A stretch of 64,000 nucleotides of DNA from Ramlibacter lithotrophicus (lineage in GTDB: Bacteria; Pseudomonadota; Gammaproteobacteria; Burkholderiales; Burkholderiaceae_C), in contig NZ_VTOX01000003.1 in NCBI RefSeq assembly GCF_012184415.1, forward strand, positions 186,001 through 250,000. Direction: 5' to 3'. Both the position numbers and the translations under genes were made by a program. The notes under the pieces are model-generated. The model was not told the DNA's origin. It saw only the letters and a list, made by a program, of their open reading frames with translations, and ran no database searches. Shown here one piece after another: positions 53,123-60,907 of this stretch (the first letter of the stretch is position 1; each line of letters begins with the position of its first letter).

Positions 53123-54087
53123 CACGCACGATGGTGATGCTCGCGGAGCCCGAGGTGCCGATGGAGGAATGGGCCAGCGCCGTATCGGCGGCGGCGCCCG
53201 GCCTGCGCGTGCTGGTGGCCCCGGACCACGCGGCGGCCATGCACTTGCTGCCGGACGCGGACGCGGCGTTCGGCACGCTCGATGCGCAACTGCTGGCGCG
53301 GGCCGGGCGGCTGGCGTGGCTGCAGGCGCCGCAGGCCGCGCCGCCGGCCGGCTACTTCTTCCCGCAACTGGTGGCACACCCGGTGCAGGTGACGAATTTC
53401 CGGGGCATCTACAACGACCACGTCGCGCTGCACGCCGTCGCCATGCTGCTGGCCCTGGCGCGCGGGCTGCCGCGCTACCTGCGCCAGCAGCAGCGCCACG
53501 AATGGATCCGGCACCTCGCCGACCAGGACATCCTGCACCTGCCGGAGAGCACCGTCCTGGTCGTCGGCGTGGGCGGCATCGGCGGCGAGATCGCCCGCAT
53601 GGTCCACGCGCTGGGCGCGAACGTGATCGGGCTGGATCCGCGCCGCACCGAGCCGCCCGCCGGCATGGAGGCGATCTTCCCGCCGCACCAGCTCGACACG
53701 CTGCTGCCGGTGGCCGACGCCGTCGTGCTGACGCTGCCGCACACGCCGCAAAGCGAAGGCATGATCGATGCCCGCCGGCTGGCGCTGATGCGGACGCACG
53801 CGCTGCTGGTGAACGTCGGCCGCGGCGCCACCGTGCGCCTCCAGGCCCTGACCGACGCGCTGCGGGCCGGCCGGCTCGGCGGCGCCGCCCTCGACGTGTT
53901 CGAGCAGGAACCGCTGCCACCGGGTCATCCGCTGTGGAACGAGCCACGGGCCCTGCTCACGCCGCACGTGGCGGTAGTCGGTCCCTACATCGTTGAGCGC
54001 CGGCTGGCGGTGCTGTGCGACAACGCCCGCCGCTTCGCGTCGGGCGAGCCGCTCGTCAACGTCGTCGACAAGGCCAACTGGTACTGA
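53119..54087 (+). CDS. D-2-hydroxyacid dehydrogenase, second copy
   Basis: This 322-residue enzyme has the NAD motif GVGGIGGEIARMVHALG near 152-168, the Arg in NVGRGATVRLQ near 232-242, FEQEPLPPGHPLW near 259-271, and the catalytic His in LTPHVAVVG near 280-288. The N-terminal domain is typical of the family, with FRGIYNDHVALHAVAMLLALARGLPR near 94-119. It is related to hydroxypyruvate and glyoxylate reductase-like proteins. It sits 12 bases before the unknown TIM-barrel-like gene. Confidence 0.88.
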   Translation: MTRTMVMLAEPEVPMEEWASAVSAAAPGLRVLVAPDHAAAMHLLPDADAAFGTLDAQLLARAGRLAWLQAPQAAPPAGYFFPQLVAHPVQVTNFRGIYNDHVALHAVAMLLALARGLPRYLRQQQRHEWIRHLADQDILHLPESTVLVVGVGGIGGEIARMVHALGANVIGLDPRRTEPPAGMEAIFPPHQLDTLLPVADAVVLTLPHTPQSEGMIDARRLALMRTHALLVNVGRGATVRLQALTDALRAGRLGGAALDVFEQEPLPPGHPLWNEPRALLTPHVAVVGPYIVERRLAVLCDNARRFASGEPLVNVVDKANWY

Positions 54088-54099
54088 GAAGCTGATCGC

Positions 54100-55323
54100 A
54101 TGGACGCCACCATCTTCGTTTTCGGCACCGACCTGCTGCACGAGGGCTGGGACACGGTCCTCGCCAACGTGCAGGAGCGCGCGGGCGCGGGGGGCATCGC
54201 GCTCGCCGCCACCTATCACGACGCACGCGACGTGTTCCCGCACAACCCGAGGTTCCATGTCTACCGGCACCAGGGCGACGTCGCGTGGTTCGCGCCGCAG
54301 CGCAGCCGCTACGCGAGCGGGCTCGTCCCGCAACTCGCGGACGCCGCCGGCGGGGCCGACGTCCTGGCGCAGCTGTGCGAAGCGGCGGGCCGGCGCGGCC
54401 TCGCCGTCGATGCCTGGACCATCTTCCTGCACAACTCGGTGTTGGCCACGGCACACCCGGACTGCGCCACCCACAACGTCTACGGCGATCCCTTCCTCAC
54501 CGACCTGTGCCCTGCCAATCCGCGCGTGCGCGCGTACTGCCGCGAACTGGCGGCGGACCTCGCGCGCTATCCGGTGCGCAGCCTGCTCGCCGAGAGCCTG
54601 CACTACCGCCCGCTGGAACACGGCGAACACCACGAACGCTACCTGATCCACCTGCCGGCGGAAGCCCGCACGCTGCTGGGGCTGTGCTTCTGCGGCCACT
54701 GCCGCGAAGCCGGGGAGCGCGCCGGCGTTCGGGTGGCAGCGCTCGCGGCTGCCGTGCGCGCCGCCCTGGAGCCGCTCTGGCGCGGCGACATCCCGCCGGG
54801 CCCGGCGGCGCCGCTGCTCGGCCCCGACGCGCAGGCCGAGCTCTCGGCCTTCGTCGGCGCGCGGATGGCCACGGTCGCCAGCCTCGTCGCGGAGGTGCGC
54901 AACGCCATGGCGCCCTCGGGGGTGCCATTGAGCTTCATCGACCACGCCGGCGGCATGCCGCACGTGATGGCCGGCACCAGCGCCGACGACGAGGTGACGC
55001 TGTCGTCGCGCAAGCTCGGCATCGACGTCGCCGCCGTGGCCGGCGCCTGCGACGAGATGTGCCTGCTCGGCTACGTGGACACGCCGGAACGCCTGCAGGC
55101 GCTGCTGGCCAGCTACGCCCGCGCGCTGCCCGCGGGGACCCGGCGCCGCGTGGCGCTGCGGCCGCTGCTGCCGGACTGCCATGCCGCGCAGAACCTCGCC
55201 GCCAAGGTGGCCGCGGTGCGCGCTTCGGGCGCGCCGGGGGTCGCCTTCTACCACTACGCCATGATGCCGCTGGGCCGGCTGGACTGGATCCGCCGCAGCC
55301 TCGCCGGCGAGGAGACGCCATGA
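54100..55323 (+). CDS. Hypothetical protein, possibly a glycoside-hydrolase-like TIM barrel
   Basis: I do not recognise a named family with confidence. The 407 residues read like an (alpha/beta)8 barrel: strand-like segments such as GIALAATYHDARDVFPHNPR, GLAVDAWTIFLHNSVLA, VRSLLAESLHY, LSFIDHAGGM and VALRPLLPDC alternate with helices. A LGLCFCGHCREAGERAG motif near 200-216 resembles the C-F-C-x-x-C segment of hypothetical glycosyl-hydrolase-like families. Possible acidic catalytic residues lie in LAESLHY and DACDE-like AGACDEMCLLG near 325. There is no signal peptide, so it is cytoplasmic. It overlaps the epimerase gene by four bases. Confidence 0.6.
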   Translation: MDATIFVFGTDLLHEGWDTVLANVQERAGAGGIALAATYHDARDVFPHNPRFHVYRHQGDVAWFAPQRSRYASGLVPQLADAAGGADVLAQLCEAAGRRGLAVDAWTIFLHNSVLATAHPDCATHNVYGDPFLTDLCPANPRVRAYCRELAADLARYPVRSLLAESLHYRPLEHGEHHERYLIHLPAEARTLLGLCFCGHCREAGERAGVRVAALAAAVRAALEPLWRGDIPPGPAAPLLGPDAQAELSAFVGARMATVASLVAEVRNAMAPSGVPLSFIDHAGGMPHVMAGTSADDEVTLSSRKLGIDVAAVAGACDEMCLLGYVDTPERLQALLASYARALPAGTRRRVALRPLLPDCHAAQNLAAKVAAVRASGAPGVAFYHYAMMPLGRLDWIRRSLAGEETP

Positions 55324-56234
55324 ACGTGCTCGTCACCGGCGCCGCCGGCCACCTCGCCACCCTGGCCCTGCCGGGGCTGCGCGGCCACGCGCTGCGCCTG
55401 GCCGACGTGCGGCGCCCCGCGGCGTTGCCGCCCGGCGCGAGCTTCGTGCCGTGCAGCCTGCTCGCGGCGCCGCAGGCCGAACTGGCGCAGCTGTTCCGCG
55501 GGGTCGAGGTGGTGGTGCACAGCGCCTACATCCCCTCCGGCGAGCGCGACGTGTACAGTGCGCGGCCGCCGCAGCTGGAACGCTTCGACGCCGAACTGGA
55601 CAACGTGCGCATGGCCCAGCGCGTCTACCGCGGCGCGCTGGAAGCGGGCGTGCGCCGCGTGGTGGTGGTCTCGTCCAACCACGCCGCCGACTGGTACGAG
55701 CATGCGCAGGTGCACGAGCGTGCGCGCGAGACGGTGTACGAGACCGACCTGCCGCTGGCCGACAACTTCTACGGCTGGGCGAAGGCGTCGTACGAGCTGC
55801 TGGCGCATCCCTATGCCTGCGGCACCTTCGGCCGGCGGATGGAGTTCGTCATGCTGCGCATCGGTTCACCCTACCCGATCGACCCCGGCCGCTACGCGCC
55901 TGGCGTCGCCCCGCCAGCCACCAGCCTGCCGCGGCCACGGGGCCCCGCCGCCTTCAAGCGGGCGCTGGGCGCCTGGTTGAGCGACCGCGACTGCGCCAGC
56001 CTGTTCCGCTGCGCCGTCGATGCGCCGCTCGCCCTGCCGCCGCAGGCGGTGCCGTGGGTGATCGCCTACGGCATCTCCGACAACACCCGCGCATTCTGGT
56101 CGCTGGAACAGGCGCGTCGGGTGATCGGCTACGAGCCGCAGGACGACTCGGAGATCGCGTACGCCGATGCCGTGCGGCGGCTCCTGCACGAGGCGCCCGC
56201 CGGCCGGCTGGGGCCGCAGCCGGGCCTGCAATGA
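55320..56234 (+). CDS. NAD-dependent epimerase/dehydratase (uronate dehydrogenase-like)
   Basis: This 304-residue extended SDR has the NAD motif TGAAGHLA near 6-13 and the active-site Y-x-x-x-K in NFYGWAKASYE near 142-152. VVSSNHAADWYE near 118-129 is the catalytic Ser region. It lines up with the uronate dehydrogenase-like group (which oxidises uronic acids to lactones) and with other small sugar epimerases. The C-terminal ISDNTRAFWSLEQARRVIGYEPQDDSE segment is also typical of uronate dehydrogenases. The sugar-acid role fits with the preceding genes but is not proven. Confidence 0.8.
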   Translation: MNVLVTGAAGHLATLALPGLRGHALRLADVRRPAALPPGASFVPCSLLAAPQAELAQLFRGVEVVVHSAYIPSGERDVYSARPPQLERFDAELDNVRMAQRVYRGALEAGVRRVVVVSSNHAADWYEHAQVHERARETVYETDLPLADNFYGWAKASYELLAHPYACGTFGRRMEFVMLRIGSPYPIDPGRYAPGVAPPATSLPRPRGPAAFKRALGAWLSDRDCASLFRCAVDAPLALPPQAVPWVIAYGISDNTRAFWSLEQARRVIGYEPQDDSEIAYADAVRRLLHEAPAGRLGPQPGLQ

Positions 56235-56285
56235 CCATGTCCTGCCGCGGTGGCATCATTGAGGCCGCCATTCCATGCCCAAAGA

Positions 56286-56305
56286 CATCTTGTGATGACA
56301 GGATG
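56286..56305. promoter_or_regulatory. Possible operator upstream of the first PLP enzyme
   Basis: CATCTTGTGATGACAGGATG is an imperfect palindrome (16 of 20 positions match its reverse complement) in the 109-base gap before the gene at 56344. The TTGT-N4-ACA core resembles operators of GntR-family regulators. No GntR gene is visible nearby. It may give the two PLP enzymes control separate from the transporter operon. Confidence 0.35.
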
Positions 56306-56343
56306 GTCAGTTCCGGGCGCCAACTTCGATCGAGCCACCAGCC

Positions 56344-57459
56344 ATGAGCCCCTGGAAAGCCGCCCGCGTGGGCGATCCTCTCTCCGCCGTCGACACGCCC
56401 GCCCTGGTGCTGGACCTCGACGCGTTCGAGCGCAACCTGCAGCGCCTCGCCACAGCCGTGGCCGGCACCAAGGTGCGGCTGCGCCCGCACGCCAAGAGCC
56501 ACAAGTGCCCCGAGATCGCCAGGCGCCAGGTGGCGCTGGGCGCCGTGGGCATCTGCTGCCAGAAGGTCGGCGAGGCGGCCGTCTTCGTCGAGGCCGGCAT
56601 CGCGGACGTGCTGGTCACCAACGAGGTGGTCGGCGACGCGAAACTGCGGCAGCTGGCGGCACTGGCGCGGCGCGCCCGCATCGGCGTGCTGGCCGACCAT
56701 CCGCAGCAGGTGCAGGCGCTCGCGGCGGCGGCCAAGGCGCAGGACGCCAGCCTCGACGTGTACGTGGAGGTCGACGTGGGCGCCAACCGCTGCGGCGTAC
56801 CGCCGGGCGAGCCGGCAGCGCAACTCGCGCGCCAGATCGCGTCCAGCGCGGGGTTGCGCTTCGCCGGGCTGCAGTGCTACCACGGGCCGGCCCAGCACAT
56901 GCGCACGCCGCAGTCCCGCGCCGACGCCATCGCCGGCGCCTGCGAGGCGGTCCGGGCCAGCGTCCGCGCCTGCGAGGCGGCGGGCCTGCGCGTGGAGCGA
57001 GTCACCGGCGCGGGCACCGGCAGCTTCGTGAACGAACTCGCCAGCGGCGTCTTCGACGAACTGCAGGCCGGCTCGTACGTCTTCATGGACCGTGACTACG
57101 GCGACAACCAGCTCGGCGCCGGCGACATCGCCTTCGAACATGCCCTGTTCGTGCGCGCCATGGTCATGAGCCGGCCCACCGCCGACCGGGCCGTGGTCGA
57201 CGCCGGCCTCAAGGCCTCGAGCGTCGACAGCGGCATGCCGACCGTGTGGCAGCGTCCGGAGCTGCGCTACGCCAAGGCCTCCGACGAGCACGGCGTCATC
57301 GCCACCCCGTCGCAGGAGGCGCTCGCCCTCGGCGACGCCGTGCTGCTGGTGCCAGGCCATTGCGACCCGACCGTCAATCTCTATGACGAACTGATCTGCT
57401 TCCGCGGCGACACCGTCGAAGCCGTGTGGCCGATCGCCGCGCGCGGCGCGCTGCTGTAA
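56344..57459 (+). CDS. DSD1-family PLP enzyme (D-threonine aldolase / 3-hydroxyaspartate aldolase-like)
   Basis: This 371-residue protein has the alanine-racemase fold with a C-terminal metal-binding domain. The PLP lysine is Lys51 in RPHAKSHKC, and the divalent metal site is His339 and Asp341 in PGHCDPT, as in metal-dependent D-threonine aldolase and erythro-beta-hydroxyaspartate aldolase (BhcC). It probably cleaves a D-beta-hydroxy amino acid to glycine and an aldehyde or glyoxylate. A second, divergent paralog follows after 15 bases. It may share a transcript with the transporter operon, but a 109-base gap and a palindrome precede it. Confidence 0.85.
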   Translation: MSPWKAARVGDPLSAVDTPALVLDLDAFERNLQRLATAVAGTKVRLRPHAKSHKCPEIARRQVALGAVGICCQKVGEAAVFVEAGIADVLVTNEVVGDAKLRQLAALARRARIGVLADHPQQVQALAAAAKAQDASLDVYVEVDVGANRCGVPPGEPAAQLARQIASSAGLRFAGLQCYHGPAQHMRTPQSRADAIAGACEAVRASVRACEAAGLRVERVTGAGTGSFVNELASGVFDELQAGSYVFMDRDYGDNQLGAGDIAFEHALFVRAMVMSRPTADRAVVDAGLKASSVDSGMPTVWQRPELRYAKASDEHGVIATPSQEALALGDAVLLVPGHCDPTVNLYDELICFRGDTVEAVWPIAARGALL

Positions 57460-57474
57460 CTCCTTCCCAATTCG

Positions 57475-58620
57475 ATGCCAGATCTTTCCCTCGCCCAGTT
57501 CGAAACCCCGGCCCTGCTGCTCGACGAGCAGCGCATGGAGCGCAACATGGAGCGGATGCGCTCGCACCTGCAGCGCCTGGGCGTGTCGTTCCGCCCCCAT
57601 GTGAAGACCAGCAAGTCGATCGACGTCACGCGGCGGCTGCTGCCCCAGGGCCCGGGGCCGATCACCGTGTCGACGCTGCACGAAGCCGACTTCTTCGCCG
57701 GCCACGGCTTCACCGACATCCTGTACGCGGTGTGCATCGCGCCCAACAAGCTGGCGCACGCCGCCGCGCTGCAGGACCGCGGCGTGCGGCTGACGCTGAT
57801 CCTCGACAACATGGAGACCGCCCGCGTCCTGGCCGCCGAGCGCGAGCGCAGCGGCCGCGTCTGGCCGGTGCTGATCGAGATCGACTCGGACGGCCACCGC
57901 TCCGGAATCGAGCCCGGCGCGGCGGAACTGCTGGAACTCGGCCGCTTCCTGGAAGCCGCGGGCATCCCGGTCCACGGCGTGCTGACCCATGCCGGCAGTT
58001 CCTACGACTGCGCCTCCACCGAGGCGATCCGGGCGATGGCGCGCCAGGAACGCGACGCCGTCGTGCATGCCGCGGACCGGCTGCGCGCGGCGGGCAGCGC
58101 CTGCCCCGTGGTCAGCGTCGGCTCCACGCCGACGGCCACCTTCGCCGACGACCTGACCGGCGTGACCGAAGTGCGGGCCGGCGTGTTCGTCTTCTTCGAC
58201 CTGGTGATGGCCGGCATCAACGTCTGCCGGGTCGAGGACATCGCCCTGTCGGTGCTGGGCACCGTGATCGGGCATCGCGCCGACAAGGGCTGGACGCTGG
58301 TCGATGCCGGCTGGATGGCCATGTCGCGCGACCGCGGCACTTCGGGCCAGGCGGTGGACCAGGGTTACGGCCTTGTATGCGACCTGGACGGCCGGCCGAT
58401 AGCCGACCTCATCATGGTCGGCGCCAACCAGGAGCACGGCATCATCGCGCACCGCAGCGGCCGCATCGAAGGCGCGCTGCACCTGCCGGTGGGCACCCAG
58501 GTGCGGATCCTGCCCAATCACGCCTGTTCGACGGCGGCCCAGTACCAGCAGTACCTCGTCGTCGGCGCCGGCGGGACCGTCACCGCCACCTGGCCGCGCT
58601 TCAACGGCTGGTCGGCGTGA
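57475..58620 (+). CDS. DSD1-family PLP enzyme, second type (D-serine dehydratase-like)
   Basis: This 381-residue enzyme has the same fold as its neighbour. Lys44 in RPHVKTSKS binds PLP, and His349 and Cys351 in PNHACST form the zinc site, the pair that characterises eukaryotic-type D-serine dehydratase. That differs from the His-Cys-Asp arrangement of the preceding enzyme. It may eliminate water from D-serine-like or D-threonine-like amino acids, giving 2-oxoacids. Those could feed the two D-2-hydroxyacid dehydrogenases. Start at ATG 57475; a ribosome binding site is not obvious. Confidence 0.85.
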   Translation: MPDLSLAQFETPALLLDEQRMERNMERMRSHLQRLGVSFRPHVKTSKSIDVTRRLLPQGPGPITVSTLHEADFFAGHGFTDILYAVCIAPNKLAHAAALQDRGVRLTLILDNMETARVLAAERERSGRVWPVLIEIDSDGHRSGIEPGAAELLELGRFLEAAGIPVHGVLTHAGSSYDCASTEAIRAMARQERDAVVHAADRLRAAGSACPVVSVGSTPTATFADDLTGVTEVRAGVFVFFDLVMAGINVCRVEDIALSVLGTVIGHRADKGWTLVDAGWMAMSRDRGTSGQAVDQGYGLVCDLDGRPIADLIMVGANQEHGIIAHRSGRIEGALHLPVGTQVRILPNHACSTAAQYQQYLVVGAGGTVTATWPRFNGWSA

Positions 58621-58638
58621 TCGCCGCCGCCGGCCGTG

Positions 58639-58677
58639 TTGACGGCCGAGCCCGGTCGGCTATGCTCCATGGAGTAT
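58639..58677 (+). promoter_or_regulatory. Promoter with palindrome upstream of the LysR gene
   Basis: TTGACG at 58639-58644 and TATGCT at 58661-58666 are separated by 16 bases and make a plausible sigma70 promoter. The palindrome ATGCTCCATGGAGTAT (58662-58677) overlaps the -10 element and is symmetrical apart from one pair of bases. That placement suits negative autoregulation by the LysR protein encoded downstream. Confidence 0.55.
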
Positions 58678-58708
58678 CCCGCGCCGCCTGACGCGGCCGG
58701 GTGCGCCC

Positions 58709-59662
58709 ATGGTGCACGACATCACCGACCTGCGCTTCTTCGTGACGATCACGGAGAGCGGCTCCCTGGCAGAGGCCGCCCGCCGGCTTGACGTCACTCC
58801 TTCGGCCGTGTCGCAGCGGCTGCGGCACCTGGAGGCCAGGCTGGGCATGGCGCTGGCCCACCGCAGCACCCGCCGTTTCGTGCTGACCGAGGAAGGCCTG
58901 TTGTTCCGCGATGGGGTCGCCGCCGTCCTGGGCGACCTGGACCGGCTGGTCGAGAACCTGCGCGAGCGCTCCGGCGAGGTGGCCGGCACCTTGAACATCG
59001 GCGGGTCGCTCGGGTTCGGCCGCCGCTACCTGGCGCCGGCGATCGCCGACTTCCACGCCCGGCATCCGCAGCTGAAGGTAGCGCTCACGCTCAGCGATGC
59101 GCTCACGGCGACCGAGGCCGGCCGCTTCGACATGATCGTGCACATCGGCAGCCTGGCCGACTCCAGCATGGTCGCTTACCCGGTGGCGCCGAACAACCGC
59201 TTCATCTGCGCGGCGCCGGCCTACCTCGAACGGCGTCCCGCCCCGCGCGATCCCAAGGAGCTCGCCGTCCACGACTGCATCGTCCTGCGCGAAAACAACG
59301 AGGACGTAACGCTGTGGCGCTTCCACCAGCGGCGCCAGGAGGTGGCGGTGCGCGTGCCGGCCATCCTCAGCAGCAACGACGGAGACGTCGTCAAGCAGTG
59401 GGCGCTGGCCGGCAAGGGACTGTTCGTGCGCTCGGAGTGGGACGTCGCGGACCTGCTCGCCACCGGCCAGCTGGTGCGGGTGCTGCCGGAATGGAGCCTG
59501 CCCAACGCCGACGTGGTGGCGCTCGCCAGTGCGCGCGGGGCGATGTCCAGGCGGGCAACGCTGTTCCTCGCCTTCCTGCAGGCGCGCTTCCAGCCGGCGC
59601 CGCCGTGGCGGCTGGATCTGCCGAAGAAAGGCAGGGGCCAGGGGCCAGGGGCCAGGGGCTAG
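58709..59662 (+). CDS. LysR-family transcriptional regulator
   Basis: This 317-residue regulator has an N-terminal winged helix-turn-helix with SLAEAARRLDVTPSAVSQRLRHLEARLG near residues 19-46, and a periplasmic-binding-protein-like effector domain (about 90-300). It lies 88 bases after the second PLP enzyme, with its own likely promoter and palindrome. It most probably controls the peptide-transporter/D-amino-acid operon, since LysR genes usually regulate neighbours. The C-terminal tail (KKGRGQGPGARG) is encoded by a heptanucleotide repeat, unusual for this family. Confidence 0.85.
   Translation: MVHDITDLRFFVTITESGSLAEAARRLDVTPSAVSQRLRHLEARLGMALAHRSTRRFVLTEEGLLFRDGVAAVLGDLDRLVENLRERSGEVAGTLNIGGSLGFGRRYLAPAIADFHARHPQLKVALTLSDALTATEAGRFDMIVHIGSLADSSMVAYPVAPNNRFICAAPAYLERRPAPRDPKELAVHDCIVLRENNEDVTLWRFHQRRQEVAVRVPAILSSNDGDVVKQWALAGKGLFVRSEWDVADLLATGQLVRVLPEWSLPNADVVALASARGAMSRRATLFLAFLQARFQPAPPWRLDLPKKGRGQGPGARG
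59632..59659 (+). repeat. Four tandem copies of CAGGGGC
   Basis: Four perfect copies of a seven-base unit lie at the end of the LysR gene and span its stop codon. The unit length is not a multiple of three, so loss or gain of a copy would change the reading frame and the C-terminus. It encodes the last residues of the protein. Confidence 0.85.
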
Positions 59663-59760
59663 GTTAGGGAGCGCAGCAGCCCTCGCGTGTCGGCGTGGAC
59701 TCACAGCCGGCATGGCGGTTTGCCGACAACGTCGCCGCCCTGCTCTGCCAGCATGCCCCC

Positions 59761-60270
59761 ATGAAACCCAAGACCGACCACGAACTGCTGTGGAACATGA
59801 TCAAGGACATCCGTTTCGGGATGCTCACGCATCGCCATGCCGACGGGACGCTCCACTCGCACCCGCTCATCACCCAGGACAAGTCGCTGGGCGACGACGG
59901 GCTGCTGCACTTCTTCGTGTCGCGCCAGACCGAGCTGGGCCAGCGCCTGCGGCTGGACGGCAACGTCAACATCGCGTACGTCGATCCGTCGAAGGACGTC
60001 TACGTGTCGCTGGCGGCGCATGCCACCGTCAAGGAAGACGCGGCGCTCAAGAAGCGGTTGTTCAACGCGCTGGACAAGGCCTGGTTTCCGGGCGGGGTGG
60101 ACGACCCGAACCTCGAGCTGGTCCAGGTGCAGATCCGCCATGCCGAGTACTGGAACGCGAAGGAAAGCAAGCTGACCCAGTTGCTCAAGATCGCGACCGC
60201 GGCGGCGATGCACCAGCAGGCCCACGTCGGCGAACACCGCGAGCTGCACGTGGGCGAGCGGCAGCCCTGA
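59761..60270 (+). CDS. Pyridoxamine 5'-phosphate oxidase-like FMN-binding protein
   Basis: This 169-residue protein belongs to the split-barrel flavin family often called general stress protein 26. It contains IRFGMLTHRHADGTLHSHPLITQD near 15-38, LHFFVSRQTE and YVSLAAHATV, followed by WFPGGVDDPNLELVQVQI near 106-123. The family binds FMN, F420 or heme; the reaction of this one is unknown. I chose ATG 59761 since the longer frame begins in the upstream gap. It is convergent with the DUF1439 gene. Confidence 0.82.
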   Translation: MKPKTDHELLWNMIKDIRFGMLTHRHADGTLHSHPLITQDKSLGDDGLLHFFVSRQTELGQRLRLDGNVNIAYVDPSKDVYVSLAAHATVKEDAALKKRLFNALDKAWFPGGVDDPNLELVQVQIRHAEYWNAKESKLTQLLKIATAAAMHQQAHVGEHRELHVGERQP

Positions 60271-60303
60271 CGGCTCCCGAGCCAGCGGCCGGGCGCCCCG
60301 GGC

Positions 60304-60876
60304 TCACTCCGAAACCGAAGCCGGCTTGTTCACGAACCCGATCACCAACCCGGCCTGGGTCACGGTGATGTCACCCGGCTGCAGGCCCATGGCCTCCGCC
60401 AGCGCCAGGTCGCGCGGCTGCAGCCGGTGCAACACGACTTCCAGCAATGCCTGCGCGGCCAGGTCGCTCGTGGCCTGCTGCAGCAGCGCGGCGGCCTGCC
60501 CGCCGAGCCCGGGCACGGTCAGCGACTGCACGCGCAGCGCGTGCGCTCGGATCGTGCGGTCGGCCGGCTCGTAGCGCAGGCCGAAGTCCAGCCCCAGTTC
60601 GCCGGCGTAGCTGCGGCGCAGCGCCGGCCCCGCGACCTGCACCGGCAGGTCGCTTGCAACGCGGTTCGCCTCGGGCAGCAGCCGCAGGCGTGGCACCGCC
60701 ACTACGACATCGAACAGGCCGGCGACCGGGTAGCGCAAGGGAAAGCGCTCCTGCAGCGACTGCTCCAGCTGCCGCAGCGAAACCCGGTACGACGGACCCG
60801 CCGCGAGCGGGCGGCCGGCCGCGACCACGCCGAAGGCGATGCCGGCGAGGACGGCGAGTGATGTTCTGCGGTGCAC
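60304..60876 (-). CDS. DUF1439 family secreted protein
   Basis: This 190-residue protein starts with an N-terminal signal (about 1-26, ending RPLAAG). The remainder has the two-half layout of DUF1439, with SYRVSLRQLEQSLQERFPLRYPV near 29-51, a beta-rich middle and a C-terminal half including LALAEAMGLQPGDITVTQAG. The fold is like YceB, a periplasmic or outer-membrane-anchored lipid-binding domain, though no lipobox cysteine is visible here. The start is GTG. It follows the AMP-binding ligase after 31 bases. Confidence 0.75.
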   Translation of the reverse strand: MHRRTSLAVLAGIAFGVVAAGRPLAAGPSYRVSLRQLEQSLQERFPLRYPVAGLFDVVVAVPRLRLLPEANRVASDLPVQVAGPALRRSYAGELGLDFGLRYEPADRTIRAHALRVQSLTVPGLGGQAAALLQQATSDLAAQALLEVVLHRLQPRDLALAEAMGLQPGDITVTQAGLVIGFVNKPASVSE

Positions 60877-60907
60877 CGCGGTTGGAGCCGGGCCGCTGCG
60901 CCGAGTT

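Noticed and set aside
52690-55254. Minus-strand frame of 854 codons opposite the dehydrogenase genes.
   Set aside because: Same reason: antisense to genes with conserved catalytic motifs.
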